A DNA stretch of 64,000 nucleotides from Uranotaenia lowii (taxonomy: Eukaryota; Arthropoda; Insecta; Diptera; Culicidae), in NCBI RefSeq assembly GCF_029784155.1, contig NC_073693.1, positions 226,749,094-226,813,093 of the forward strand, in the 5' to 3' direction. Under the pieces are notes generated by a model. The model had not been told where the DNA came from and made no database searches. It saw only the letters and a program-made list of their open reading frames with translations. Positions 9,986 through 19,834 of the stretch are shown here, piece after piece (position 1 is the stretch's first letter; every line of letters starts with the position of its first letter). Both the position numbers and the translations under genes were made by a program.

Positions 9986-10410
9986 GAACAGACTTTTTAA
10001 ATGAAAAAATAGATTGGTTTTGAATGTCCGGTGATACCATGAGTTGAATTTTATTGTCTGACGCCATCTTGAAATCCAAGATGGCGGCTTTCGCTCAACT
10101 TTAAATGCTGTAAGTGATTAAAAATCGCATGAAACCCAAAAAATATGGGTTTTGGGTGAATGTGCCAAACTAAAGAAAACCAATTGCTATCAAAAAAGAG
10201 ATCTCCTTATCATCTATACAGAAATATTGAGAAAAAACCAACAAGGTTCTCATGTGACGAAAATATTATAATATTTGAGAACCAGAAAATATGCTCTTAT
10301 GATCGTTAAATCATCCTAATCTATAAGATACGTACCGCAACCTGATGTACAAAATCTTGGATTTTTCACTATAATCAATTTTCAAACGCGTTTTTACTTC
10401 AACTTGACGA
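9986..10410. other. AT-rich DNA, no gene recognised
   Basis: Could contain further decayed Penelope sequence, but I see no readable frame. A CAAGATGGCGGCTTTCG stretch near 10076-10092 is the only GC-richer patch. Confidence 0.5.
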
Positions 10411-10524
10411 CTCGGGGCGTATAGAGCCCAATTTTTCGGGGCAAGATGAGCATTTTCTACCGTAGCATCTAGCAGCGAAGTCAACTCGATGAAGTCAAGT
10501 GAATTATAGAGCCACAGCTTGACT

Positions 10525-10620
10525 AGTTTACATCTGACGATTTAGCCTATTGGCAAGGTAGGAGAGGTAAAAAGAAAAAAACTCGAGGTCGATACCTGGT
10601 AGATGTGATTTTTTTTTCAT
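10525..10620 (+). ncRNA. tRNA-like (SINE-head) unit, left arm
   Basis: ACATCT at about 10526 can pair with AGATGT near 10600, giving an acceptor-like stem. Between them lie an A-box-like TAGCCTATTGG and a B-box-like GAGGTCGATACC. A T9 run follows, as at a Pol III terminator. No intact cloverleaf or anticodon arm is convincing, so this is tRNA-derived rather than a tRNA gene. Confidence 0.45.
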
Positions 10621-10829
10621 TTACCATTCGTGATCGATTATTTTGGTTGTTGCATTATATGTCTAGTAGCATCATCCGCCAAACAAAGCACAAGAAACAT
10701 AATGTATGAGTCCGAATTGTTTGTATTCTAAAAAAACAAACATATATTATTCTGTTATTGCTTTGTTTGATGAATCTACGACTCACCGTTTAGTGCAAAA
10801 TGCATCGATCATGAATGGTAAATGAAAAA

Positions 10830-10912
10830 AAAAATCACATCTAAAAGGAATCGAACTCGAGTCCACTGATTACCTCTCCGATATTTAACCAATAGGCCAA
10901 ATCGTCAGATGA
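10830..10912 (-). ncRNA. tRNA-like (SINE-head) unit, right arm
   Basis: Inverted counterpart of the left-arm unit. On the minus strand CATCTGACG begins it, TGGCCTATTGG (10889-10899) resembles an A box, GAGTTCGATTCC (10847-10858) is close to the B-box consensus, and TAGATG closes the possible stem before a T10 run. The A-to-B spacing is like that of tRNA genes. Expression is not implied. Confidence 0.45.
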
Positions 10913-11029
10913 AACAAGTCAAGCTTTAGCTCTATAATTCAGTTGACTTTATCGAGTTGAATTCGCTGCTAGATTCTACGGCAGAAAATGCTCATCGTGG
11001 CCCGATTAATGGTGCTTATACGGCCCCAG

Positions 11030-12898
11030 TGGGAGTTTTCATTATGCTCCTACAGTGACTGGGTTTCAGCTTTCGGAAAAAAATTTAAAATTCATTTTAA
11101 ACGTTTTTATCTACTATTTCAAGTTTTAGCCCGTTAGGAAATAGACTTTTAAAACACGAGACAATGAAGTAACTCACAAATTGTTGCTCTTTTCGTCGTC
11201 AGCGTCCTTCTTAAGGTGGCCACTATGCCCTGACCTCCCCCAATTATTTGTTTCTTTATCAATATATTCGGAAGTTTGATATTTAATTTGAGAATTAATC
11301 AGACATATTATTAAATATATGTGGATAAGTGTTAAAATACCAAACACTTTTCTCCGTGTAACTTAATCAACTGTCTAGTTTAGCTTTAAATAATTGTACT
11401 CAATAGGTATATTCATGTTTTCTAAAATCGGCTTCACGATAAGTCAAAATTTAACTTCTCTTATTTTTTTTTCTGCAAGAAAAATAATCAAGCAAAATAT
11501 CAGTTATCGCTATTTAACTGCTCTAAACCCTTTAGCCTTTAGAGTGCAGGAAGTGCGATCCAAAAAAAAAAAAGCAAAACCATTTACCGTTGTCTACGTC
11601 CGTCGTCCGCTAAACGGTCGTCGTCGTTCGTTCCTGCGTTGTCATCGTGAAAAGCCAAATGGGGAAGAAAATGGCCCATTCGAGCCAGCCGGGTCGGTTC
11701 AATCAAACTTTGGATTGAATTTCGATTCCCGATACCCTCGTCTTTTTCGAAGTATCCATCCATCGACGTGTTTCCACAGACAGAGGTATGGAGCAACGGT
11801 GTCAAAATCCGACATCCGGTGAGCAACGCCACGTTCAGTAATGGCGATGACGGCGCCCCTTCGCTGTTGCTCTTGGTGTTGATGGTGATGATGATGTATT
11901 GCAGTTCAGGAACGCCCTGCTTCTATTGGTTTGCAAATCTAATCGACACGCCCCCTTTATGAGCGCAAATATAATTCGATTTTGTGGGGTGCAATTTTGC
12001 CAGCCGCACTGACTGACTGACTGGCTGAGTGTGAAGGATCGACAAGTCTCTGGCCAAATTGGTTGGCATTTCTGACTGTTTTCATTAAAGGCTGGAAGTA
12101 TGATAGATTTTCTTTTCACGATTTATTCGATTGAGTGATCCATTCACTGGCTGGTGTCATTCGAAAGATGGAAAGAGGCTTACAGACATACCTACACATT
12201 TCTGGCCTTTGCAAGAAATCAGCACCATGATGAGGGCATCTTGTGGTTGGTAATCAGATTTTCGTCTGAATTGATTGATATGGGATCGGGATTTGAGCCG
12301 TAGTAGGATTTGGAAAACTAATTTGTGGAGAAATCATCGTTACTCAGGATTACGTAATCAATCATATTGAGGAAGAATTCGATAACATTAGTTGGTAATT
12401 ATTGAATAGAGCTTTCATAGCCGAATACAAGTCAACCTGGTTTGCTATGCCAAATTAAGAGATTTTCAATATTTCTGGAGGAACTTAATTAAAAACAAAT
12501 TAATTTTAGAATAACTTTACACATATTCTGTAGCGATATAAGGTGTCCCATTATGTCTTAACACTATTAAAATTTAAAAGTATAAACACAATTTACGTGC
12601 AAATCCAAATTTTGTTTCACTTTTATGTTCTCTATATTTAGTCTTGGTTTATTTTGATTTCATACAAAACTAAAATCCAGTCGATTGTAAGCCAGATATT
12701 TAGATTAAAGACCGCAATAAGCCTCAGCACAGACTAATTTTGGATTTCAGACCACTTTTTGCCAGTCTTGCGGAATTTTGAATATAATCTGCAAGCTTTA
12801 CATGTTTTCTCAAATTCGATTTTGTAAGGGCCCACAAAGTTTCAATCGGTAAAAATTGGTATCTTCAACTCACCAACACTTTGGTCATCGAGAACAGT
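11030..12898. other. No gene recognised; GC-richer patch at about 11560-11960
   Basis: Mostly AT-rich. The patch 11560-11960 has higher GC, CGTCGTCG-type repeats and short overlapping ORFs on both strands (up to 142 codons) that resemble no family I know. It could be an old exon, a regulatory block or chance. A CACTGACTGACTGACTGG run sits near 12008. Confidence 0.5.
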
Positions 12899-12903
12899 GT
12901 AAT

Positions 12904-13124
12904 TGTTACGACTCGCGAGACGAGGATAGTCGGAGGCGATAATAGATCAAATTATAAAACGCGAATCGTACAATTAAAAGTATTTATTATACTGACTACT
13001 GAAAAACGTGTACTTAGTCACTTGGAGAACCAGATTCAAGTGAAGTGGTGACGTCAACCGAATGACTGACAAGCAGTCATCTGAGAGCCGAACGATTTCG
13101 ATGATTGTTCTATTGTTCCCAACA
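12904..13124 (-). repeat. 3' LTR of the gypsy-type element
   Basis: 221 bp, TG...CA, directly preceded (on the minus strand) by a polypurine stretch at about 13125-13135. It differs from the other LTR by a few substitutions and small indels, for example AGTATTTATTATACTG versus AGTAATTATTACTG. Confidence 0.92.
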
Positions 13125-13133
13125 TCTCCCTCG

Positions 13134-13854
13134 TTAGAAGAGCTGGTACGGATAAAACCTAACGGGCAGTCTTCGAACCCTCAAGGACCGTCGAGGAATT
13201 TGTGCTGGTGTTTGGTATTCATTAGCTGATATGAAATCCGAAGATGATGATGGGACCACAGAAGATGTAGACAACATGGACGATGATGAACTAGACGATA
13301 ACGGGGACAATTCCAGATTTTCTGCGGTGGATAGCGACTGCGGGGAAACCCACACTTGACCGGACCGACCAGGGAGCGGTGGTGATGCTTGTAACGTCGT
13401 TGATTGCAATGACGAACCTTCTTGTGAGTCAGCGACACTAGCCGAAGTTCCGGAAGCATGTGTATCAGGCGAAGGCAGATCCCAGGCACGAAGCAATATG
13501 TCCAATGGCAATTTACGTTGGACCGGGTTGACTACTAGCGGGCTGAGGGAATTTTCGCTATCCGATCTCTGACGCATCTGGTTAATATGAGCACGTACCA
13601 TCTTTTCATCTTGCACCCACACATTGTACATAACGCGACCTATGCGCTCCATAACAACGCCAGGTGCCCATCTCCACGAATTCCTTGCATGTACTTTTAC
13701 GTAAACTTCACTTTTAGGCTCAAATGAACTTACTTTACCGTCGTCGATGTTGCTGGTTGTTGACGGTTTGGATGGTGGAAGTAACAGGTCTAAATTGGTT
13801 CGAATTTTTCTTCCAAACAAAATCTCGGCTGGTGACAAGCTGTTTGGAGCTGAT
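13134..13854 (-). pseudogene. Integrase C-terminal part of the gypsy-type element
   Basis: This is the separated 3' part of the pol gene above, in phase with it once the nested element and one copy of its target duplication are discounted. It starts in the SAPNSLSPAEILFGR motif that follows the integrase core, then a basic region (WRWAPGVVMERIGRVMYNV) typical of the IN C-terminal domain, and ends in a long Ser-rich tail (SSSSSSSMLSTSS) and RRSLRVRRLPVRFYPYQLF before a TAA next to the 3' LTR. A Ser/Thr-rich tail and basic end are common in such integrases. No separate start is expected. Confidence 0.85.
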
Positions 13855-14070
13855 TGTAGAGATTCCAATCCACTAAAATAGTATTCTTTATCTTCTGACT
13901 AAATCCTACATTTCTCTGTCCGGGAATTACCTTGCCACACGTCCACTCTGTAGAACTGTCTCTTAATTCTGTCCCATTCCCATAGCCTCCTCGGTTTGTT
14001 ACAAATATCATTTTTGTCATAAACTTTGGAATATCAACCATCAGCTATTTCGCCAAGGGGCGACCCTACA
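13855..14070 (-). repeat. 3' LTR of the nested non-autonomous element
   Basis: 216 bp, identical by eye to 15018-15233. A short open frame in it (MVDIPKFMTK...) is present in both copies because the LTR is duplicated; I do not consider it a gene. Confidence 0.92.
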
Positions 14071-14414
14071 ATCCCCCCTTACTTTTTTTTTGTGTCCAAA
14101 GTACCCAGTAGAAGATTGAGGTTTTGGCTTACTTTCAAAGTCAATGATCAATTCGAAACTATTGAAAATGTGCTCATTGTGTTTAACAACACTCCCGGTT
14201 TGAAGGGATTTCTTATGAATTTTATCTATTCTACTGTGATGTTTGAGTTCAACTTTTTTCAAACAGTGTCAGTACACACGTTTAACACTTTTCTTGAATA
14301 TTTTCTTCGCTCTTCCAAACAAAATCTAAAAACACAGAAGTCTTCCTTGGGTTTCTCAATAGGCTCACACATGCCTCTTTTCAACTTTCTCGGCAAACAC
14401 AGAACAAACGTCGC

Positions 14415-14716
14415 ATGTGCTCACACATACAATTTGTTTGCGCTCACGCAAAACATCTCATTTCAAGGGGAACCTTCATTTTCTACACTGTGCTCACACA
14501 GAACCATAGAATCCGTATGTGCTCACACATATCAATCGTTTGCGCTCACGCGAAACATCGCAAAAATCGTTTGTGCTCACACAAACATCGTCCAATGAGA
14601 TCTCATCTGCGCTCACTCAAATATCCTCTAACGGAAAATCATCTTCTCTCAGACATACACAATATAAAGGGATTTCGTTTGCGCTCACGCAAATTCAACT
14701 CTTGAGCTCACGCAAG
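14415..14716 (-). other. Array of short hairpins with an invariant four-base loop
   Basis: On the plus strand at least eight stems surround CTCA (UGAG in the minus-strand transcript). Perfect stems: ATGTG/CACAT (14415-14428), TTTGCG/CGCAAA (14437-14452), CTGTG/CACAG (14488-14501), TATGTG/CACATA (14516-14531), GTTTGTG/CACAAAC (14569-14586) and TTTGCG/CGCAAA (14678-14693). Stems with one bulge or mismatch: GTTTGCG/CGCGAAAC (14538-14556) and CTTGAG/CGCAAG (14701-14716). A degenerate one is near 14606. Stem sequences differ but stay complementary, while the loop is fixed. That is the pattern of a conserved RNA structure. Confidence 0.8.
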
Positions 14717-15017
14717 TCAAGACTATCGATCTGATGATACTTAAATCAATATTTATTATTTTTTTTATCAGCCTTCACTTCACTTGAAAATCGACTCTGA
14801 GTTTGAACATTGTGCAATTTATTAATATTCCATTTTTTCCGTTTCCAGTGTCAGTTCTTGCTTGGTTGTCAGTAGCAACCACCAATAGCAATCAGCTACC
14901 ACATGGAGAAAAAAAACAGAACGAAAATCTTGCTTGCAATTATTAGGAAATTTTCACTTTAGTTTATGTAGACATGATTATACCCATACCTTGTTCTATC
15001 CCATCCTCGTCGCCATT

Positions 15018-15233
15018 TGTAGAGATTCCAATCCACTAAAATAGTATTCTTTATCTTCTGACTAAATCCTACATTTCTCTGTCCGGGAATTACCTTGCCA
15101 CACGTCCACTCTGTAGAACTGTCTCTTAATTCTGTCCCATTCCCATAGCCTCCTCGGTTTGTTACAAATATCATTTTTGTCATAAACTTTGGAATATCAA
15201 CCATCAGCTATTTCGCCAAGGGGCGACCCTACA
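15018..15233 (-). repeat. 5' LTR of the nested non-autonomous element
   Basis: 216 bp, followed on the minus strand by an AA spacer and the PBS TGGCGACGAGG. Identity with the other LTR indicates recent insertion. Confidence 0.92.
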
Positions 15234-18200
15234 CTGATGCATTGGGCGTTGTTCTATACGTTAGTAGAAAAACGTCTAGAGCTTCCGTTATACTTCCTCC
15301 TCCTTCTCGGATTTTTTTAATAGCTCTTTTGAAAGTGTCAACGTACCTTTCGGCTTGGCCGTTGGACTGTGGGTGGAATGGTGCAGTTGTGACGTGGTCA
15401 ATTCCGTTCTCGATGCAAAATGTAGCAAATTCTCCACTGGTAAATTGGGTACCATTATCACTCACCAACGTACATGGCATACCCAACCGAGAAAATAAAC
15501 TTCTGAGAATTGCGATGGTAGTGGAAGACGTGATGGATTTGGTGCGTACTATTTCTACCCATTTACTGTAGGAGTCGACAACCAGTAAATAATATTCACC
15601 TTCGATAGGGCCAGCGTAGTCTGTATGTACTCGCTGCCACGGAACCGTCGATTTGGCCCATGGTAGTGGTTGCTGTTTCGTAGGACTTTTGGCAACCGAT
15701 GCACAAGGTTTCCATGTTGCCACGTAGTTTTCAATATCGGCATCGATTGAGGGCCAATACACATAGCTTCGAGCAATCCTCTTCATACGTTGAATGCCCG
15801 GGTGACCGCAGTGTATCTGGCGAAGGCATCGTTGGCGGTATTCCGAGGGCATTACGAGTCGCTCAGCGAACATTACACATCCGTCGATGAGGGAAAGTGC
15901 TTCCCGTCTGTCAAAGAAACGACGAATCTCCGAATCCGAAATGGCCGATTTTGACTGAGGCCAACCTTGCCGTATATAGTTGGCAACTTTTCGTAACACT
16001 GAATCGAATTGGGTAGTTCGCTGGACAACTCTAAAAGAAAGAGGAAGGATTTTTAGCGTATCTAATGCGATTGATCTTACATCATTTTCCACTGCAATGC
16101 TGGCTACGATGAAATCTTCGTCGGGTTTGGCATGATTTCCAATGAGTCGGGATAAAACATCTGCGTTCCCGAACTTTTCGGTGTTGACGTAAACGATGTG
16201 GAAATCATACAGAAGAAGCTGAAGAGCCCACCGTTGGAGCCTGTTGGCGGTGTACACAGGGATTCCGGATTTGGATCCGAAAATACGCAGGAGCGGTGCA
16301 TGGTCGGTTTCCAGGGTGAATCTTCTTCCAAATACCATTTTGTGGAACTTTGTTGTGGCATAAACAAGAGCTAACCCTTCGCGGTCCGGCTGACTATATT
16401 TTTGCTCCGCTGGGGTTAGAGCTCGTGATGCATGCTGGACTACCTTGATTGATCCATCTGGAAATTTGTGGCTGATGGTGGCGCCAATGCCAACGGAAGA
16501 GGCGTCCGCTGATACCACAATCGGGAGGTTTGGGTCGTAGTGTGTGAGCAGAATGTCCGACGAAAGGATCTGCTTGAACTTGTCGAACGCCGTTTGACAC
16601 TCCTTGGACCAGATGAATTTCTTGTCTTCTTTCAGTAGATCGTCCAGTAGGTACCGGAGAGTTCGCATGGCCGGAACGAATTTGCCATAATAGTTAATGG
16701 CACCCAAGAATGAGCGAACCCCGGATACGTCTGAAGGAGCTGGCATGTTGCGGATGGCTGTGATTTTGCTCGGATCTGGACGAATACCATGTTGATCGAT
16801 GAGATGTCCCAAATATTTAATTTGGGATTGGCCGAAAGAGCATTTTTCCAGCTTGATGGTGAACCCAAATTCTTGGACTCGTTGCAGAAAATGTTGCAGG
16901 TTTCGGTCGTGTTCGGCTTCGGTCTTGCCGCCAATTAGGACATCGTCAAGATACCCTGAAGTGCACTCCAGTCCGGCGAGCATGGTATCCACAAGCTGTT
17001 GAAAGGCCCCTGGAGCTGCCTTCACGCCCGGGGACAATCGATGGAAGCGGTATAAGCCCCGGTGTGTGTTGATGGTCAGCATTTCTCTCGAACTTTCGTC
17101 CACTTCTACCTGCAGGAACGCATCAGATAAGTCGATCTGGCTGAATATTTTACATGTCGCCAGTTTAGAGAAGATGTCCTGAGGTAGTGGGAGTGGGTAC
17201 TGGTGGGGTTTGAGTGCATTATTGAGTCCCGTCGAATAATCGCCGCATATTCTGATTGCCCCGCTCGCTTTCCTAACAACTACAATCGGAGCCGCCCACT
17301 CAGAATACTCGACAGGAGAGATTATGCCAAGTTTCTCCAGCCGGTCGAGTTCGCTGTCGACGATGCTACACATGGCGTATGCCACCGGTCGTTTTGGCCG
17401 GAAGACAGGAACACTTCCTTCCTTCAGTGTAAGCCTCACCTTTGTTTTTGTGCAAAGTCCCGGAACATCACTGAACACGGTAGGGAACTTTTCTTTCAGG
17501 GACTGTACGTTGGCTTGTCCACTGGTAACTTGATTGCAAAAACTTTCCATGGGTAAGGACGACAGGTTGAATGCCTCGATAATATCGAGACCGAGCAAGT
17601 TCAGCTGCTGCTTCACGATGTAAAACTTTCCAGTACGAGTGACACCATTTATCGTGAAATCACAGGAGAATTCTGATTGGAGCTTAAGTGGTTTTCCGGA
17701 AGCTGTTGATGCTGTAACCATCGACCTGCGGCATTCTGGTTTCCCGATGAGCTGCCATGTAGCCTCGGACACAATGCTAATGTCAGAAGCTGTGTCCAAC
17801 TGAAGCCTCACTGTTTGGTTGTTGATCACGACCGGGACAAACTTCCTTCTATGACGCACATGTTTCACTTGCAGGCTTCTCGTTGCTGGTCGAAATTTAT
17901 CGCGTTTACCAGGACGTTTGGCCTTCTTCGCACTGGAACAGTAGCCATCTTTGTGACCAAATTGGCCACAGTTGGTGCACTTATGCTTGATGAAATGGCA
18001 ATCGCGAGCATAATGCATGGAGCCACAATTCCAACATGGAGATGTTGGTCGGGATCCACTTTCTTTACTGGAACGCGGCGGTGAGAATGAAGGTTTCGGA
18101 AATCGTTTCTCAAACGTCTTCTTCCCCCTGATCGCTCGGACTGCTGCTGACGATGGAGCACCCTCTATCATGGCCGCATCGTGTTTGATGTTGAGCAACC

Positions 18201-19047
18201 GTTGGCACTCGTCCGAAACTTGTTCCAGACTGATATCGTTCCTCTCTTCAATCCTGGAGAGCAACCTGGTTCTCATTTCCGCGTCGTTTTCCGCCTTAAG
18301 GCCACACACAAACATGAGACATTTGAACTGGTCTTCCGACATCTTCCCTAGTTCAAATTCTACACACAGTCTATTCACACGACACGTAAATGATTTGTAA
18401 TCCTCCGAAGGTTGCTTGGATACCTGGAGACATTGGTACCTCCTACTTATGATGGATTGAGGAGTGCCAAATAAACTTTTCATCCGGGTTACTGTTTCGG
18501 AAAAACTTACATCTTTGGGTGCCTTCGGGAGGATATAGCTGGTGTATCTGTCGTGTTCAGACGTTCCGATCTTGCGAAGCAGCAATCGAACCTTGGCGCT
18601 GTCATCAAGCCGAGCTGCATCCCTGGCGAAGAGATCTTCATAACGGGTGAACCAGGCTGTGAAGGTTATGTTGTGCTCAGGCTCGTAGCGGAACTCTGCT
18701 ATGCTGTTGGCCAAAGATTCAATGACGAGTTCTAGGTTCGACAGATGTGCAGGTGGTGTAACTTCCTGATGTTTCTGGAGGAGCTGTGTGATGACCGACT
18801 GCTGTTGCTGTAACTGGTGCAGGATTTGGGTGAGCACGGGATCCGCGTGGTAGGGTGGTGTGTGCTGCTGGAATTGTTGCTGCTGTAGCATTGGTTGACG
18901 GAGGAGGTTCTGCTGCGGCTGGTGTTAAAACCCTGCTGTTCCCGATGCTGTGGGCGGGTGCTGTTGAAAACCCGGTACCACGGAATTTCCCGCTGGAGTT
19001 GATGTGCGCGGAACATGATTTTCGGGAGACATGGAATGGTCTTCCAT
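15234..19047 (-). pseudogene. gag-pol of the gypsy-type element (gag, PR, RT, RNase H, most of IN)
   Basis: The natural start is probably ATG 19047, but an in-frame TAA at 18925-18927 (codon 41) interrupts it; reading reopens from ATG 18891 for 1,220 codons. Counted from 18891: gag about 1-280; two CCHC knuckles at 286-318 (CWNCGSMHYARDC, CTNCGQFGHKDGYC); protease with LDTAS near 370; RT with YLDD near 645; RNase H starting at VVSADASS with ETDHAPL downstream; integrase HHCC region; IN core with HTDYAG (about 1090), SDNGTQF (about 1144) and NGQAERY (about 1180). In the HHCC zinc finger one expected Cys is Trp (TWKPC). The frame is cut after NAS by the nested LTR element and resumes in phase at 13854. 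It is defective through the nonsense codon and the insertion, not through broad decay. Confidence 0.9.
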
Positions 19048-19119
19048 CCTAACCTCAACTTCGTCCAACTGATCGACGCAAAACTTTCGCGATTATCACC
19101 GAATAACCGTCGGTAAACC

Positions 19120-19134
19120 GATTTCTCGTCGCCA
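19120..19134 (-). other. Primer-binding site of the gypsy-type element
   Basis: TGGCGACGAGAAATC on the minus strand, one base inside the 5' LTR. TGGCGACG is complementary to a ...CGTCGCCA tRNA end, which fits tRNA-Ser. The non-autonomous element at 13855-15233 carries the same first ten bases. Confidence 0.6.
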
Positions 19135-19135
19135 C

Positions 19136-19354
19136 TGTTACGACTCGCGAGACGAGGATAGTCGGAGGCGATAATAGATCAAATTATAAAACGCGAATCG
19201 TACAATTAAAAGTAATTATTACTGACTACTAAAAAACGTGTACTTAGTCACTTGGAGAACCAGATTCAAGTGAAGTGGTGACGTCAACCGAATGACTGAC
19301 AAGCAGTCATCTGAGAGCCGAACGGTTTCGATGATTGTTCCAGTGTTTCCAACA
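19136..19354 (-). repeat. 5' LTR of the gypsy-type element
   Basis: 219 bp with the same termini as 12904-13124, followed at its right by the GTAAT target duplication. It would hold the promoter for minus-strand transcription. Confidence 0.92.
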
Positions 19355-19359
19355 GTAAT

Positions 19360-19834
19360 ATTGGTCACACGTAAGCGTTTTTATAATCAAACTTGCAATA
19401 GGTTTCGTCTTCGATGATAACGCACACTGATTTTTCACACAGCAGTTGATCATATAATTTACGGGCTCTTGGTTTGACGGAAGCAGCTTTATTTTGACTC
19501 CGCTTCGGCTTTTTCTGCTTCTTATATGTCTCTACTCTAGACCCAATCTTATCTTTACATGGTACTGAGAGGAGATTCCACTGTTAGACCTCATTTCTAT
19601 CTGAGGCAGTCTTCTTACTGACGTAAGCATACGTGACTTTCCAGTTCAAAGTTTTGTCCACCGGACTTCCCAGGTGTTTTATGAAGCAGCTGCTAGCCCC
19701 AGACGATTCTTATTTATGATGATAATTTATTATTTATTCTTAATGCAAATGATTTTGTTCTGCAGATGGAATTTAAAAGTTTATCTTCATTTGGATTTTT
19801 CAATGTGTCCATGAAATAATCAAATTGTGTAACA
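19360..19834. other. No gene recognised
   Basis: Flanking host DNA to the right of the gypsy element. No frame or RNA motif is recognised. Confidence 0.55.

Larger units (their letters stand above)
10411..11029. mobile_element. Foldback element with a tRNA-like sequence in each arm
   Basis: The sequence is an imperfect palindrome centred near 10720. The ends pair (CTCGGGGCGTATAGAGCCC with GGTGCTTATACGGCCCCAG), as do the next blocks (ATGAGCATTTTCTACCGTAG with CTACGGCAGAAAATGCTCAT) and the centre (CAAACAAAGC with GCTTTGTTTG). Each arm carries a tRNA-like unit: an A-box-like TAGCCTATTGG or TGGCCTATTGG, a B-box-like GAGGTCGATACC or GAGTTCGATTCC, and a run of nine or ten T's after it. It could be a MITE that captured a SINE, or two SINE copies in inverted orientation. 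Confidence 0.65.
13855..15233 (-). mobile_element. Non-autonomous LTR retroelement (1.38 kb) nested in gypsy integrase, TSD CTGAT
   Basis: Two 216-bp LTRs (13855-14070 and 15018-15233), begin TGTAGAG and end CCCTACA on the plus strand and read as identical. CTGAT at 13850-13854 and 15234-15238 is the target duplication. On the minus strand the PBS (TGGCGACGAGGATGG, 15001-15015) lies two bases inside the right LTR, and a purine tract (AGTAAGGGGGGAT) lies against the left LTR, so the element is transcribed from the minus strand. The 947-bp interior has no gag or pol frame. It resembles TRIM-type elements in organisation. The interior holds a hairpin array (14415-14716). Confidence 0.92.
12904..19354 (-). 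mobile_element. Complete gypsy-type LTR retrotransposon, TSD GTAAT
   Basis: LTRs at 12904-13124 and 19136-19354 begin TGTTACG and end CAACA on the plus strand. They are flanked by the 5-bp duplication GTAAT (12899-12903 and 19355-19359). On the minus strand the order is 5' LTR (right), PBS TGGCGACGAGAAATC, gag, protease, RT, RNase H, integrase, a purine tract CGAGGGAGA, then 3' LTR (left). The domain order with integrase last is that of Ty3/gypsy. There is no env frame. The two LTRs differ at several places, so the insertion is not brand new. A second LTR element (13855-15233) splits the integrase. Confidence 0.92.

Noticed and set aside
11394..12119. Overlapping ORFs of 82-142 codons on both strands
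   Set aside because: They conflict with each other, resemble no known family, and have no visible splice or promoter support. Left as a GC-richer patch.
13790..14041. Duplicated 80-codon ORF MVDIPKFMTK... (also at 14959-15204)
   Set aside because: The shared part of both copies lies inside the identical LTRs of the nested element; the duplication is due to the LTRs, and it has no family resemblance.
14026..14734. Plus-strand ORFs rich in CAHT or LTQ repeats
   Set aside because: They run antisense through the hairpin array of the nested element. The repeated words come from the CTCACAC/CTCACGC units.
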